From contig JAAWQC010000013.1 of the NCBI GenBank assembly GCA_022800315.1, forward strand, positions 1-60,106: a stretch of DNA of 60,106 bases. Reading direction: 5' to 3'. A program made the position numbers and the translations under genes. Below are positions 24,159 to 32,460 of this stretch, piece after piece; the stretch's first letter is position 1, and each line of letters opens with the position of its first letter. The notes under the pieces are model-generated. The model ran no database searches and was not told the origin of the DNA. It was given only the letters and a program-made list of their open reading frames with translations. This stretch comes from Clostridiales bacterium (GTDB taxonomy: Bacteria; Bacillota; Clostridia; Oscillospirales; Acutalibacteraceae).

Positions 24159-24213
24159 ATGTGGTCAATCGCTCAATAGAATATTAAGCGATTGAATGTG
24201 CAACGCCTGTTGC
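24159..24213. repeat. tRNA spacer hairpin and repeated 15-mer
   Basis: ATGTGGTCAATCGCT (24159-24173) is repeated at 24374-24388 on the other side of the Glu and Lys tRNAs. TCAATCGCT also pairs with AGCGATTGA (about 24187-24195), which may be a processing hairpin. Confidence 0.5.
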
Positions 24214-24289
24214 TGGTGACCCGTACGAGATTCGAACTCGTGTTGCCGGCGTGAGAGGCCGGAGTCTTAGGCCACTTGACCAACGGGCC
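24214..24289 (-). tRNA. tRNA-Glu (CTC)
   Basis: 76 nt with encoded CCA. Acceptor GGCCCGT/ACGGGTC, anticodon stem CCGGC/GCCGG with loop CTCTCAC (CTC), T-arm GAGTTCGAATCTC. Confidence 0.92.
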
Positions 24290-24292
24290 ATA

Positions 24293-24368
24293 TGGTGCAC
24301 CATCAGGGACTCGAACCCGGGACACCCTGATTAAGAGTCAGGTGCTCTACCAACTGAGCTAATGGTGC
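24293..24368 (-). tRNA. tRNA-Lys (CTT)
   Basis: 76 nt with encoded CCA. Acceptor GCACCAT/ATGGTGC, anticodon stem CCTGA/TCAGG with loop CTCTTAA (CTT), T-arm GGGTTCGAGTCCC. First tRNA of the minus-strand operon. Confidence 0.95.
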
Positions 24369-24401
24369 GTTTTATGTGGTCAATCGCTGACCGCGTTAGC
24401 T

Positions 24402-24430
24402 ATAATACACTATCGACAGGGGCTTGTCAA
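24402..24430 (-). promoter_or_regulatory. Promoter of the Lys-Glu-Asn tRNA operon
   Basis: On the minus strand TTGACA (24430-24425) and TATTAT (24407-24402) are 17 nt apart, about 34 nt before tRNA-Lys. Confidence 0.8.
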
Positions 24431-24519
24431 GGGTTCTGAAGGATATTTTTTCGCTATCTTTTGCATCCTCCAGGAAAAATGCAGCCGGCTTCTGACAGGG
24501 CCGTGAAAAAGGAAAAACG

Positions 24520-24553
24520 GGGGGAGGGACCCGGTTTTCGAGTCCCTCTCCCA
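24520..24553 (-). terminator. Terminator of feoB
   Basis: On the minus strand, GGGAGAGGGACTC pairs with GGGTCCCTCCCC around a short loop, followed by CGTTTTTCC. Confidence 0.75.
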
Positions 24554-24572
24554 CACCCGATACAGGATGGAT

Positions 24573-26723
24573 TTATGCCAGGCCAAAGAGACGGGCCGCC
24601 GAGGCCAGCAGCAGGCAGCATACGATGCCGGTCGCCGTGGGCAGAAGGAAGGACAGTGCCGTCCACTTCATACTGCCGGTTTCCTTTCGGATGGTCAGGC
24701 AGGTGGTGGAACAGGGCCAGTGCATGAGGGAGAAAAGCATGGTGCAGGCGGCGGTCAGCCAGGTCCAGCCGTTGGCGGCCAGCAGGGTATGGAGCTCGCT
24801 CAGGTTGCTCATATCGGTGATGGTGCCGGTCGCCATATAGGTCATGATAATGATGGGGACCACGATCTCATTGGCGGGAAAGCCGAGGATGAAGGCCATC
24901 AGAATGACCCCGTCCATACCCAGCAGACGGCCGAAGGGATCGAGGAAGCCGGCGCAGATATTCAGCAAACTCATATCCCCGACCATGATGTTGGCCATAC
25001 CCCAGATGATGAGGCCGGCGGGGGCAGCCACAGCAGCTGCCCGGCCGAGTACAAACAGGGTGCGGTCGAAAATGGAGCGAACGATAACCTTACCGATCTG
25101 GGGACGGCGGTAGGGGGGCAGCTCCAGCGTGAAGGAGGAGGGGACTCCCTTGAGCACCGTGCTCGACAGGAGGCGGGACATCAGCAGTGTCATGAGGATG
25201 CCCAGCAGAATCACCCCGGTCAGCATCAGGGCGGAGGAAACCGAAGGCAGCAGTCCCGGCCGGGTGCCAACAAAAAACATGGTGATGATGGCGATCAGGG
25301 TGGGGAACCGGCCATTGCATGGGGCGAAATTGTTGGTTAGGATGGCGATCAGGCGTTCCCGCGGGGAATCGATGATGCGACAGCCTACAATTCCCGCCGC
25401 GTTGCAGCCGAAGCCCATGCACATGGTCAGGGCCTGTTTGCCGCAGGCGTGGGCCTTTTTGAAATACTTGTCGAGATTAAAGGCAATGCGGGGAAGATAG
25501 CCCAGGTCTTCCAGCAGAGTGAACAGCGGGAAGAAAATGGCCATGGGCGGGAGCATGACCGAGACCACCCAGGCGAGCACCCGATAAACTCCCAGCACCA
25601 GCGCGCCGTGCAGCCATTCGGGGGCGCCCATCCAGTGGAAGAAATCGGTCAGCCGGTCCTGCACCCAAAACAGGCCGTCGGAGAGCAGCTGGGAGGGATA
25701 GTTGGCTCCGGTGATGGTCAGCCAGAGGATAGCCGCCAGCAGCAGCAGCATAAGGGGGATACCGGTGCGCTTGCTGGTCAGCACGCGGTCGATTTTCCGA
25801 TCGCGGAGATTGTAGTCGCCGTTATCGGTAAAGACGGTATCCAGACAGATTTCCTCCGCCTTGCGTACCACGCCGGAGACAATGGCGTCCTGTAAACCGT
25901 CAGGGGTGATATCCTGCGAAAATACGCGTTCGCGGGCGAGGGAAAGGGCCGCCTGCAGCGTTTGGTCGGCCGCCACGTCGAAATCGAGATAGCGGGAGAG
26001 AGAAGCGGTGAGGCTCTCGTCCGCATCCAGGAGCTTGAGGGCCATCCAGCGTGTGTTGATGCGGCCGCCTGTCCGTTCCCGTATGACCGGTTCCAGCAGC
26101 GCGATGGCCTCCTCGATGGGAGGGGCGTAGCGGATGACGGCGGGAGAGGCGGTTTCTTCCCCTGTGATGAGGGCGGCCGCCCGGTCCATTGTCTCACGGA
26201 TACCCCGTCCGCTGCGGGCGCTGGCACCGATGACGGGTACGCCCAGGTTCCGTTCCAGTCGGTTCAGGTCGATGCGGATGCGCTTTTTCTTTGCCTCGTC
26301 CATCAGGTTGACACATACCGCCACATGGGGGGTGATTTCCATGGTTTGAAGCACCAGGTTCAGGTTGCGCTCCAGGCAGGTGGCGTCGCAAACCACGATG
26401 ACCGCATCCGGTTCGCCGAAGCAGATGAAGTCGCGGGCGACCTCTTCCTCCGCGGAATGGGCGAGAAGGGAATAGGTGCCGGGGATATCCACCATGATGT
26501 ACCCGTGGTCGTTATGTACGCATCGTCCCTGCGCATTGCTTACCGTCTTGCCCGGCCAGTTGCCGGTATGCTGGTTCATGCCGGTCAGGGCGTTGAAGAC
26601 GGTGCTTTTGCCCACGTTGGGATTGCCCGCCAGCGCGATGACCCGGTCGTCGGGTTCCTCCCGCAGAATGTTCAGGCCGTTGTCCACCGCTTTCAGCCCG
26701 GTGGACGCCGCCGTTAAGCCCAT
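24573..26723 (-). CDS. feoB: Ferrous iron transport protein B
   Basis: 716 residues. The N-terminal G domain has G1 GNPNVGKST (about 33-41), G3 DIPGTYSL (about 78-85) and G4 NLMDEAKKKR (about 138-147), then the helical GDI region. The membrane part (about 330-710) has several segments and the family Cys/Gly signature CMGFGCNAAGIVG in the first gate region. It imports Fe(II). About 28 residues precede the G domain, slightly longer than many FeoBs. It is transcribed after feoA with an intergenic hairpin, and is opposite to the iron-type repressor gene at 27251. Confidence 0.95.
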   Translation of the reverse strand: MGLTAASTGLKAVDNGLNILREEPDDRVIALAGNPNVGKSTVFNALTGMNQHTGNWPGKTVSNAQGRCVHNDHGYIMVDIPGTYSLLAHSAEEEVARDFICFGEPDAVIVVCDATCLERNLNLVLQTMEITPHVAVCVNLMDEAKKKRIRIDLNRLERNLGVPVIGASARSGRGIRETMDRAAALITGEETASPAVIRYAPPIEEAIALLEPVIRERTGGRINTRWMALKLLDADESLTASLSRYLDFDVAADQTLQAALSLARERVFSQDITPDGLQDAIVSGVVRKAEEICLDTVFTDNGDYNLRDRKIDRVLTSKRTGIPLMLLLLAAILWLTITGANYPSQLLSDGLFWVQDRLTDFFHWMGAPEWLHGALVLGVYRVLAWVVSVMLPPMAIFFPLFTLLEDLGYLPRIAFNLDKYFKKAHACGKQALTMCMGFGCNAAGIVGCRIIDSPRERLIAILTNNFAPCNGRFPTLIAIITMFFVGTRPGLLPSVSSALMLTGVILLGILMTLLMSRLLSSTVLKGVPSSFTLELPPYRRPQIGKVIVRSIFDRTLFVLGRAAAVAAPAGLIIWGMANIMVGDMSLLNICAGFLDPFGRLLGMDGVILMAFILGFPANEIVVPIIIMTYMATGTITDMSNLSELHTLLAANGWTWLTAACTMLFSLMHWPCSTTCLTIRKETGSMKWTALSFLLPTATGIVCCLLLASAARLFGLA

Positions 26724-26766
26724 AGGGATTCCTTCTTTCTGAATAATATATAAAAATCCGGGAGGG

Positions 26767-26790
26767 GGACCGGCCCCTGGGGCCGGTCCT
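26767..26790 (-). other. Hairpin between feoA and feoB
   Basis: GGACCGGCCCC/GGGCCGGTCC with almost no loop. On the minus strand a T5 run follows after about 9 nt, so it may act as a leaky attenuator or as an mRNA boundary that sets the feoA:feoB ratio. Confidence 0.5.
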
Positions 26791-26804
26791 CACACCGGGT
26801 GATG

Positions 26805-27038
26805 TTACTCCACGAGAATCTGCGAGGAATCCTCCGACCGCAGTGCGATGACGGCTCCGCGGATCAGATAGGCGACCGGGTCGCCGGCGGGACTGCGCTG
26901 CAGACATTCTATGTTGGTGCCTTCTATCAGGCCGATATCCAGCAGTCTCCGCCGCATGCTGCCGGTGGACAGCAGCTCCCGTACCCTCGCCTTCCTCCCC
27001 TCGGGAATGGAATCGAGTGTCAGTGGGGTGGCATTCAT
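26805..27038 (-). CDS. feoA: Ferrous iron transport protein A
   Basis: 77 residues with the SH3-like FeoA fold: TLDSIPEGRKARVREL (7-22), MRRRLLDIGLIEGTNIECL (28-46), DPVAYLIRGAVIALRSED (53-70). It is a small cytoplasmic partner that supports FeoB. First gene of the minus-strand feo operon, with TATAAT-like sequences on the minus strand in the intergenic region with the divergent DtxR-type gene. Confidence 0.93.
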   Translation of the reverse strand: MNATPLTLDSIPEGRKARVRELLSTGSMRRRLLDIGLIEGTNIECLQRSPAGDPVAYLIRGAVIALRSEDSSQILVE

Positions 27039-27116
27039 AAACCCATGCTCCTTATAATATAATATACGGGCTCCCGTTCATTCATCGGGAGGAATGTCTA
27101 CGGAAAACCCGCTGTG

Positions 27117-27140
27117 AAGAACCCCGTCGGGGGTTCTTCC
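27117..27140. other. Perfect hairpin in the feo/DtxR intergenic region
   Basis: GAAGAACCCC/GGGGTTCTTC with a 4-nt loop and no T-tract. Nearby, TTAGGG-AAGGGA-AACCCT (about 27157-27175) is an imperfect palindrome that may be the metal-repressor operator. Confidence 0.4.
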
Positions 27141-27250
27141 TTCCCGTCTGCCAAATGTTAGGGAAGGGAAACCCTGTTTCCTGCTACTAACTTATGCACG
27201 GCGGGACGGGGACGTGCCGGAAATTTGTCGCAGAGGGGGTGGATTCTGTC

Positions 27251-27706
27251 ATGGCGGACGAGGAGAGCTCGGAATTCCACACGCTGAAGGGGTATCGCCT
27301 GCAGGAGGGCGACGAGATTACCGAATCCATGGAGGATTATCTGGAGATGCTCTGCCGGCACATGCTGGACAAGGGATATATGCGGGTCAGCGCCCTGGCG
27401 GAGCAGCTCAATGTGCGTCCCTCCTCCGCATCCAAGATGGTGGGAAAGCTGAAGGAGCTGGAGCTGGTGCGGTTTGAAAAATACGGACTGATTACCCTGA
27501 CCGACCGCGGGTATGAGATCGGCCGTTATCTGCTGTGGCGGCATGAGGTACTCAGCCGCTTTTTTTGTTGGCTCAACGGCTCCGAGGGAGAGCTGCGGCA
27601 GGTGGAACGGGTAGAGCACTTTATGGACCGCGATACCATCGAGAACCTGGAGCGGTTGATGGGGCGGGTGGAGAAGGAGGGATTCCGCTGGGAGATCGGC
27701 CGCTGA
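27251..27706 (+). CDS. DtxR/MntR-family metal-dependent repressor
   Basis: 151 residues. The winged-helix region is TESMEDYLEMLCRHMLDKGYMRVSALAEQL then RPSSASKMVGKLKELELVRFEKYG, followed by the dimerisation and metal-binding domain (RHEVLSRFF, VERVEHFMDRDTIENLERL). It lacks the SH3 third domain, so it is of the short MntR/IdeR-like type. Divergent from feoAB, it most likely senses Fe(II) or Mn(II) and controls iron uptake. The ATG at 27251 is chosen; GTG at 27239 is possible but lies inside the GAGGGGGTGG that could be the RBS. Confidence 0.85.
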   Translation: MADEESSEFHTLKGYRLQEGDEITESMEDYLEMLCRHMLDKGYMRVSALAEQLNVRPSSASKMVGKLKELELVRFEKYGLITLTDRGYEIGRYLLWRHEVLSRFFCWLNGSEGELRQVERVEHFMDRDTIENLERLMGRVEKEGFRWEIGR

Positions 27707-27842
27707 AGAGGGCAGAAAATTCTGGTAGCGTTTTAAAAAGGTTTATGCTATGATAGCGGCAGATACGCCGGTGCGGAGTCCAGCGGCAGCACAGGGACCG
27801 GCCGGCAGGAGAGAATAAGAACGGATGAAGAGGGGCATCTCC

Positions 27843-28901
27843 ATGACCATTGCGCTCCCGGATTTTCTGTCCCAGCTGTTTTCAAATCCGCCGCTTCTGA
27901 TCACGGTGATCCTGATCCTGGGCGTGATCTTTGTCAACGGCTGGACCGACGCGCCCAACGCCATCGCCACCTGCGTATCCACCCGCTCCATGAGTCCGCG
28001 GGCGGCGATCCTGATGGCGGCGGTATTCAATTTTCTCGGCGTGCTGTTCATGACCATGATCAGCGCGACGGTAGCAGAAACCATCTATAACATGGTGGAT
28101 TTCGGCGGGGATACCCACCAGGCGCTGGTGGCCCTGTGCGCGGCGATGTTCGCCATCGTCGTGTGGGCGGTGGCGGCCTGGTATTTCGGGATTCCCACCA
28201 GTGAGAGCCACGCCCTCATCGCCGGACTGTCCGGCGCGGCCATCGCCATGCACGGCGGATTGGCCGGCATCAACGGCGGGGAGTGGGTTAAAGTGCTGTA
28301 CGGGCTGGCGCTGTCCACCGTCCTCGGCTTCGCCCTCGGCTGGGCGGCGGTAAAGCTGACCGGCTTTATCTGCCGTGGGATGGACCGGCGGAGGACCGCC
28401 GGCTTTTTCCAGGGGGCGCAGATCGCCAGCGGCGCGGCCATGGCCTTTATGCACGGCGCGCAGGACGGTCAGAAATTTATGGGCGTCTTTATGCTGGGAG
28501 TTTTTCTTGCCAATGGACAGGCCACCACCGGAGATACTTCCTTCACGCTGCCGTTGTGGCTGATGATCCTGTGTTCGGTCACCATGGCGGTGGGCACCTC
28601 CATCGGCGGTTATCGCATTATCAAGGCGGTGGGTATGGACATGGTCAAGCTGGAAAAATACCAGGGCTTTGCGGCCGATATGGCGGCGGCGGGCTGTCTG
28701 CTGATCTCCACCCTGACCGGGCTGCCGGTCAGCACCACCCACACCAAGACCACCGCTATCATGGGGGTGGGCGCCGCCAAGCGCCTGTCCTCGGTCAACT
28801 GGGGTGTTGTGAGGGAGATGGTGATGACATGGGTGCTCACCTTTCCCGGCTGCGGGCTGATCGGCTTCCTGATGGCCAAGTTATTTATCGCTGTTTTTTA
28901 A
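27843..28901 (+). CDS. pit: Inorganic phosphate transporter, PiT family
   Basis: 352 residues, about ten membrane segments. Both PiT signature repeats are present: GWTDAPNAIATCVSTRSMSPRAA near the start, and the second half with FMHGAQDGQKFMG. The extracellular/cytoplasmic GLPVSTTHTKTTAIMGVG follows. It moves phosphate with H+ or Na+, usually as a metal-phosphate complex. I prefer the ATG at 27843 (AAGAGGGG 7 nt upstream) to 27825. It pairs with the DUF47 gene 45 nt downstream, the usual PiT accessory partner. Confidence 0.93.
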   Translation: MTIALPDFLSQLFSNPPLLITVILILGVIFVNGWTDAPNAIATCVSTRSMSPRAAILMAAVFNFLGVLFMTMISATVAETIYNMVDFGGDTHQALVALCAAMFAIVVWAVAAWYFGIPTSESHALIAGLSGAAIAMHGGLAGINGGEWVKVLYGLALSTVLGFALGWAAVKLTGFICRGMDRRRTAGFFQGAQIASGAAMAFMHGAQDGQKFMGVFMLGVFLANGQATTGDTSFTLPLWLMILCSVTMAVGTSIGGYRIIKAVGMDMVKLEKYQGFAADMAAAGCLLISTLTGLPVSTTHTKTTAIMGVGAAKRLSSVNWGVVREMVMTWVLTFPGCGLIGFLMAKLFIAVF

Positions 28902-28946
28902 CGGCATCGGTACAGGGACGTTTTAAACGATGGAGGGATACGGGTT

Positions 28947-29570
28947 ATGGCCAGAAAAAAGGATTTTGATTACTTTGTCGGCTTTACGCGGGCGGTGGAT
29001 TACTCCTGCCAGGCGGCGCGGATTCTCAGCGATACGTTGGAGAATTTCGATTCCGACCGCCTTCCAGAGCGCATCAAAGACATGCACGGCGTGGAACACG
29101 CGGCGGATATCGGCAAGCACGAGGTGATGAGCGAGCTGGCCCGCGCCTTCATTACCCCCATCGACCGGGAGGATATCCTGCAGCTGATGCAGGAGCTGGA
29201 CGACGTAACCGATAACATCGAGGATGTGCTCATCCGCACCTATATCTTCAATATCGTCTCGGTGCGGGAGGATGCTATCGCCTTCGCCGGTGTGATCAGT
29301 CAGTGCTGCGACGCCCTGCTGAAGACCATGAAGGAATTCCGCAGCTTCCGCAAATCGGGCGTGATCCATGAAACGACGGTGGAGATCAATCGGCTGGAGG
29401 AGGAGGGCGACGCCCTCTATACAAAAGCGATGCGCCGCCTGTTTATGACCTCACGCGACCCTATCGAGCTGATGATCTGGCGGGAGATTTACGAACGGCT
29501 GGAAAAATGCTGCGATGCCTGTGAGCATGTGGCCAACATCGTGGAAAGTATTATTATGAAAAATTCGTAG
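28947..29570 (+). CDS. DUF47 (PhoU-like) phosphate transport accessory protein
   Basis: 207 residues, all helical, of the Pit-accessory type: FDYFVGFTRAVDYSCQAARIL (start), HEVMSELARAFITPIDREDI (about 52-71), LDDVTDNIEDVL (about 77-88), INRLEEEGDALY (about 148-159). The E-x-x-x-D pattern is that of PhoU metal-binding helices. It probably gates the adjacent Pit permease from the cytoplasm. RBS GGAGGG. Confidence 0.9.
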   Translation: MARKKDFDYFVGFTRAVDYSCQAARILSDTLENFDSDRLPERIKDMHGVEHAADIGKHEVMSELARAFITPIDREDILQLMQELDDVTDNIEDVLIRTYIFNIVSVREDAIAFAGVISQCCDALLKTMKEFRSFRKSGVIHETTVEINRLEEEGDALYTKAMRRLFMTSRDPIELMIWREIYERLEKCCDACEHVANIVESIIMKNS

Positions 29571-29596
29571 GTTGCGGAACAACAGAAATAACGGCT

Positions 29597-29634
29597 AAAA
29601 GGGAGAAACACGTGAATGTTTCTCCCTTTTCTGC
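29597..29634 (+). terminator. Terminator of the pit-DUF47 operon
   Basis: AAAAGGGAGAAACA/TGTTTCTCCCTTTT with a 6-nt loop. Confidence 0.85.
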
Positions 29635-29652
29635 GTGAATTTCTTTTATTCA

Positions 29653-29680
29653 TTGACAAAAATATAGAATATTCTATAAT
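29653..29680 (+). promoter_or_regulatory. Promoter with palindrome over the -10
   Basis: -35 TTGACA (29653-29658), -10 TATAAT (29675-29680), 16-nt spacer. The 14-bp perfect palindrome ATAGAATATTCTAT (29664-29677) fills the spacer and enters the -10, which suggests repressor control. Confidence 0.7.
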
Positions 29681-29745
29681 GGTATACAAATTTCACTTGT
29701 TTGGCTGTGTGCGGTAACGCAACCATAGAAGAAAAGAGGGGCATT

Positions 29746-30543
29746 ATGATGATCGACGAGGAAAAAGACAAAGAATTGCAGCTTCTGGATGCGGACGAAG
29801 CGCCGGAGGATCCGGCAACGGATGGACCCGCCTGGGAAAAGGTCGAAGAGGCAGGCGCCGCGGCGGGTAACCGAAAGAAATGGATAATACTTATTGCGGC
29901 GGCGGTTGTCGCGTTTGCCGCCCTGCTGACTCTCGGCATCCTGCTGTATCTTCAGGTGGGACAAACCGATCAATACCGGAAGGAATCCCAGCAATATCAG
30001 CAGACCTTATCCCAGACGCAGGAGGGGAAAAAACTGCTGGAGGAAGCCAATGAGAAGCTGGGCGACCAGAATAAAAAGCTGGATGCCGAGGCGTCCGACG
30101 CCAAGCAGCAGGCGGCCGATGCTGAACAGCGAGCCGAGGAGGCCAATCTGAAAGCGGCGGAGGCTGAGCAGCTGGCGGCCGATGCGGAGCAGAAAAAGGC
30201 CGATGCCGAAAAAGCGGCCGCCGACGCAGTCAAGAACCTCAACGCCAAGAAAGCGGAGCTGGATAAGCTGAACAACAGCCTCAGCGCCAAGCAAGGAGAA
30301 TTGGATAAGGCGAACCGCGGCATCGCTAAATTCGATGAGCTGCGAGAACTGTTTATTTCCTATGCAAACGACGCTAACACAGCGAACGCAGCGTTGGATG
30401 ACGGTTGGCTGGCGATTATGTATAACGATCGGGAAGCATATGAGCGCAACATCAATATACTGAATACGGTCTATCCGCGAATGAATACCACTATCGATCA
30501 GATACTGCAGTTGTTTGACGATATAGAAAATAAGAATTATTAA
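29746..30543 (+). CDS. Single-span membrane protein with a long coiled coil
   Basis: 265 residues. An acidic cytoplasmic start (1-43), one membrane segment (about 46-69), then a ~120-residue alanine/glutamate/lysine heptad region (about 75-195) and a small C-terminal helical domain ending in an acidic tail. AA-E/D-A-E repeats (KAAEAEQLAADAEQKKADAEKAA) show the coiled coil. No catalytic motif. The orientation fits a type II protein with the coil outside; a structural or scaffold role is plausible but unproven. RBS AGAGGGG, ATG at 29746. Confidence 0.65.
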   Translation: MMIDEEKDKELQLLDADEAPEDPATDGPAWEKVEEAGAAAGNRKKWIILIAAAVVAFAALLTLGILLYLQVGQTDQYRKESQQYQQTLSQTQEGKKLLEEANEKLGDQNKKLDAEASDAKQQAADAEQRAEEANLKAAEAEQLAADAEQKKADAEKAAADAVKNLNAKKAELDKLNNSLSAKQGELDKANRGIAKFDELRELFISYANDANTANAALDDGWLAIMYNDREAYERNINILNTVYPRMNTTIDQILQLFDDIENKNY

Positions 30544-30584
30544 TAACAGCAGGCCGCATCGTTAGATGCGGCCTGCTGTTTTAC
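30544..30584. terminator. Bidirectional terminator between convergent genes
   Basis: AACAGCAGGCCGCATC/GATGCGGCCTGCTGTT with a 4-nt loop, serving the coiled-coil gene and the convergent metA. Confidence 0.9.
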
Positions 30585-30585
30585 G

Positions 30586-31512
30586 TTATGCATTCGGCGA
30601 GAGATCTCGCAGATCATAGGGGGTTTGCTGATATACGAAATAGTTGAGCCAGTTGCTGAACAGCAGGCTGGCATGACTGCGCCACACCATGGGGGGCAGG
30701 GCGTCGGGATCGTCTCCCGGGAAGTAATGCTGGGGAATCTGGGGGGCCAGGCCCCGCTCTACATCCCGTTGATACTCATCCGCCAGGGTGAGCCGGTCAT
30801 ATTCGCAATGTCCGGTGACGAACACCTGCCGTGCATCCCGGGTGGCGATAATAGCGGCTCCCGCCGTTTCTGACATAGCGAGCAGCTGCAGGGAGCTGTT
30901 TCGCAGGATGTCCTCTGTCCCCACCTCGGTATAGCGGGAATGGGGCATATAGAAATTTTCGTCGAATCCGCGCAGCAGGGGATGGTTGGGGTCCAGCGGG
31001 CGGTGGCGGAAAACGCCGGAAAGCTTATGGGGCAGGGCGTATTTCAGAATTTGGTGATGATGGAACAGCCCCGCCTGCGCCCCCCAGCAGATATGGAGGG
31101 TGGAGTAGACGTGAGTGAGGGACCAGTCCATAATCGCGCACAGCTCGTCCCAGTAGTCCACCTCGCGGTAATCAAGAGATTCCACCGGCGCACCGGTGAT
31201 AATCATGCCGTCGTAGGTGTTGCTGCGAATCTGTTCGAAGGTCTGATAAAACTCCAGCAGATGCTCCTGCGGCGTATTCTTGGGGATATGGGTCGCCGTC
31301 TGCATCAGATCGATGTCCACCTGGAGCGGGCTGTTGCCGAGAAGCCGCAGCAGCTGGGTCTCGGTCTCCACCTTGGTGGGCATCAGGTTGAGAATCAGAA
31401 TCTGGAGCGGGCGGATATCCTGATGGGACGCCCGGTTTTCGGTCATGACAAAAATGTTTTCCGACTCCAGTATTTTTGCCGCCGGCAAATTGTCGGATAT
31501 TTTGATCGGCAT
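30586..31512 (-). CDS. metA: Homoserine O-acetyltransferase (MetA family)
   Basis: 308 residues. Class I glutamine amidotransferase-like fold with nucleophile Cys142 in HICWGAQAG and His/Glu in VTGHCEYD (about 232-239). Residue 111 is Glu (GAPVE), the residue associated with acetyl-CoA rather than succinyl-CoA use in MetA enzymes; Gly is found in the succinyl type. It starts methionine synthesis by activating homoserine. No SAM riboswitch or T-box was seen in the short upstream region (31513-31560). Monocistronic. Confidence 0.93.
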   Translation of the reverse strand: MPIKISDNLPAAKILESENIFVMTENRASHQDIRPLQILILNLMPTKVETETQLLRLLGNSPLQVDIDLMQTATHIPKNTPQEHLLEFYQTFEQIRSNTYDGMIITGAPVESLDYREVDYWDELCAIMDWSLTHVYSTLHICWGAQAGLFHHHQILKYALPHKLSGVFRHRPLDPNHPLLRGFDENFYMPHSRYTEVGTEDILRNSSLQLLAMSETAGAAIIATRDARQVFVTGHCEYDRLTLADEYQRDVERGLAPQIPQHYFPGDDPDALPPMVWRSHASLLFSNWLNYFVYQQTPYDLRDLSPNA

Positions 31513-31588
31513 GGTACCCCTCCTCGGCCGCAGTGATGATTCTTATATTATAGCGAATCGGCGGTGCGGGTTCAAGGGGGGAAGAGGC

Positions 31589-32236
31589 TCAGCGGTTATA
31601 CTTGCGGAATTCCCGCCGCGTTTTCCAGTAGCCCGACTGCTGTTTGATATACCGGATGAAACCGCCGCCGAAGAAGATCAGCAGGTTCAGCAGCGACATC
31701 AGGATTGCGACACGCTGCGGCCAGCTGCCGATGATGAAGGTGAAAATATACAGGGCCAGGTCGAGCAGGGCCAGATATTTGATCTTAATAGGGATAAAGA
31801 AAAACAGCAGGATTTGAAAATCGGGAAAAATGGCGGCAAACGCCAGAAAGAGGGAGAGGTTGATATAGGCGTTGGTGCCATAACCAGTGACCAGACCGGC
31901 TAGAATGGCACCGACGATGCCAAACAGGTAATAGACGTTGAATTTGAAGCCGCCCCACTCGTTTTCCAGTCCGTTGCCGATCAGGCAATAAAAATACAGG
32001 CTGATCAGGACCAGAACAGGGGAATCGTAGGGCGGCACGATGACAAAAGAAATCAGACGCCAGATTTCGCCCTGGGCAACCCTAGCCATATCCAGGCTCA
32101 TCAGCTGCCGCAGCTGGAGACCTGGAATCAGCAGGTCCACGACGTAAATCACGGCCATCACCGCTGAGAGCAGGTACATCAGGCGGGGAATGAAATACCG
32201 TCCGAATTTTCGTTCCAGTTTATTCAGCCAGTTCAT
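31589..32236 (-). CDS. Rhomboid-like membrane protein lacking the catalytic serine
   Basis: 215 residues with about six membrane segments. The loop after segment 2, NEWGGFKFNVYYLFGIVGAI, matches the rhomboid W/G-R pattern, but the GxSG active-site motif is replaced by GYGTNAYINLSLF and the catalytic His is not seen. It is therefore likely an inactive rhomboid relative. The C-terminus is basic (KTRREFRKYNR). I chose the ATG at 32236, 9 nt after GGAAAGG; longer starts run into the intergenic region. Confidence 0.65.
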   Translation of the reverse strand: MNWLNKLERKFGRYFIPRLMYLLSAVMAVIYVVDLLIPGLQLRQLMSLDMARVAQGEIWRLISFVIVPPYDSPVLVLISLYFYCLIGNGLENEWGGFKFNVYYLFGIVGAILAGLVTGYGTNAYINLSLFLAFAAIFPDFQILLFFFIPIKIKYLALLDLALYIFTFIIGSWPQRVAILMSLLNLLIFFGGGFIRYIKQQSGYWKTRREFRKYNR

Positions 32237-32460
32237 GAAACGCATCCTTTCCTTTCCGGGGGCATGTAACATTTGCCGCGGATAAAAAATGTGCACAGGC
32301 AACAAGGGCCACGGCGGTACATTTTTCCTATTTTACCACACCGACTGCGGAAATACAACGAACGGGTTCTGTCGAATACGATTGAAAACGGTGTTCTTTT
32401 TTGTTATACTAACAAGATAACGGCACCATACTGCTGTGAAAGGAAGGAACAGCCACTTTC

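Noticed and set aside
24461-26742. Long open frames opposite feoB
   Set aside because: They are antisense shadows in GC-rich DNA; feoB on the minus strand explains the region.
30586-31560. SAM riboswitch or T-box before metA
   Set aside because: The upstream region is too short and shows neither a T-box (GGGTGGNACCGCG-like) nor SAM core sequences.
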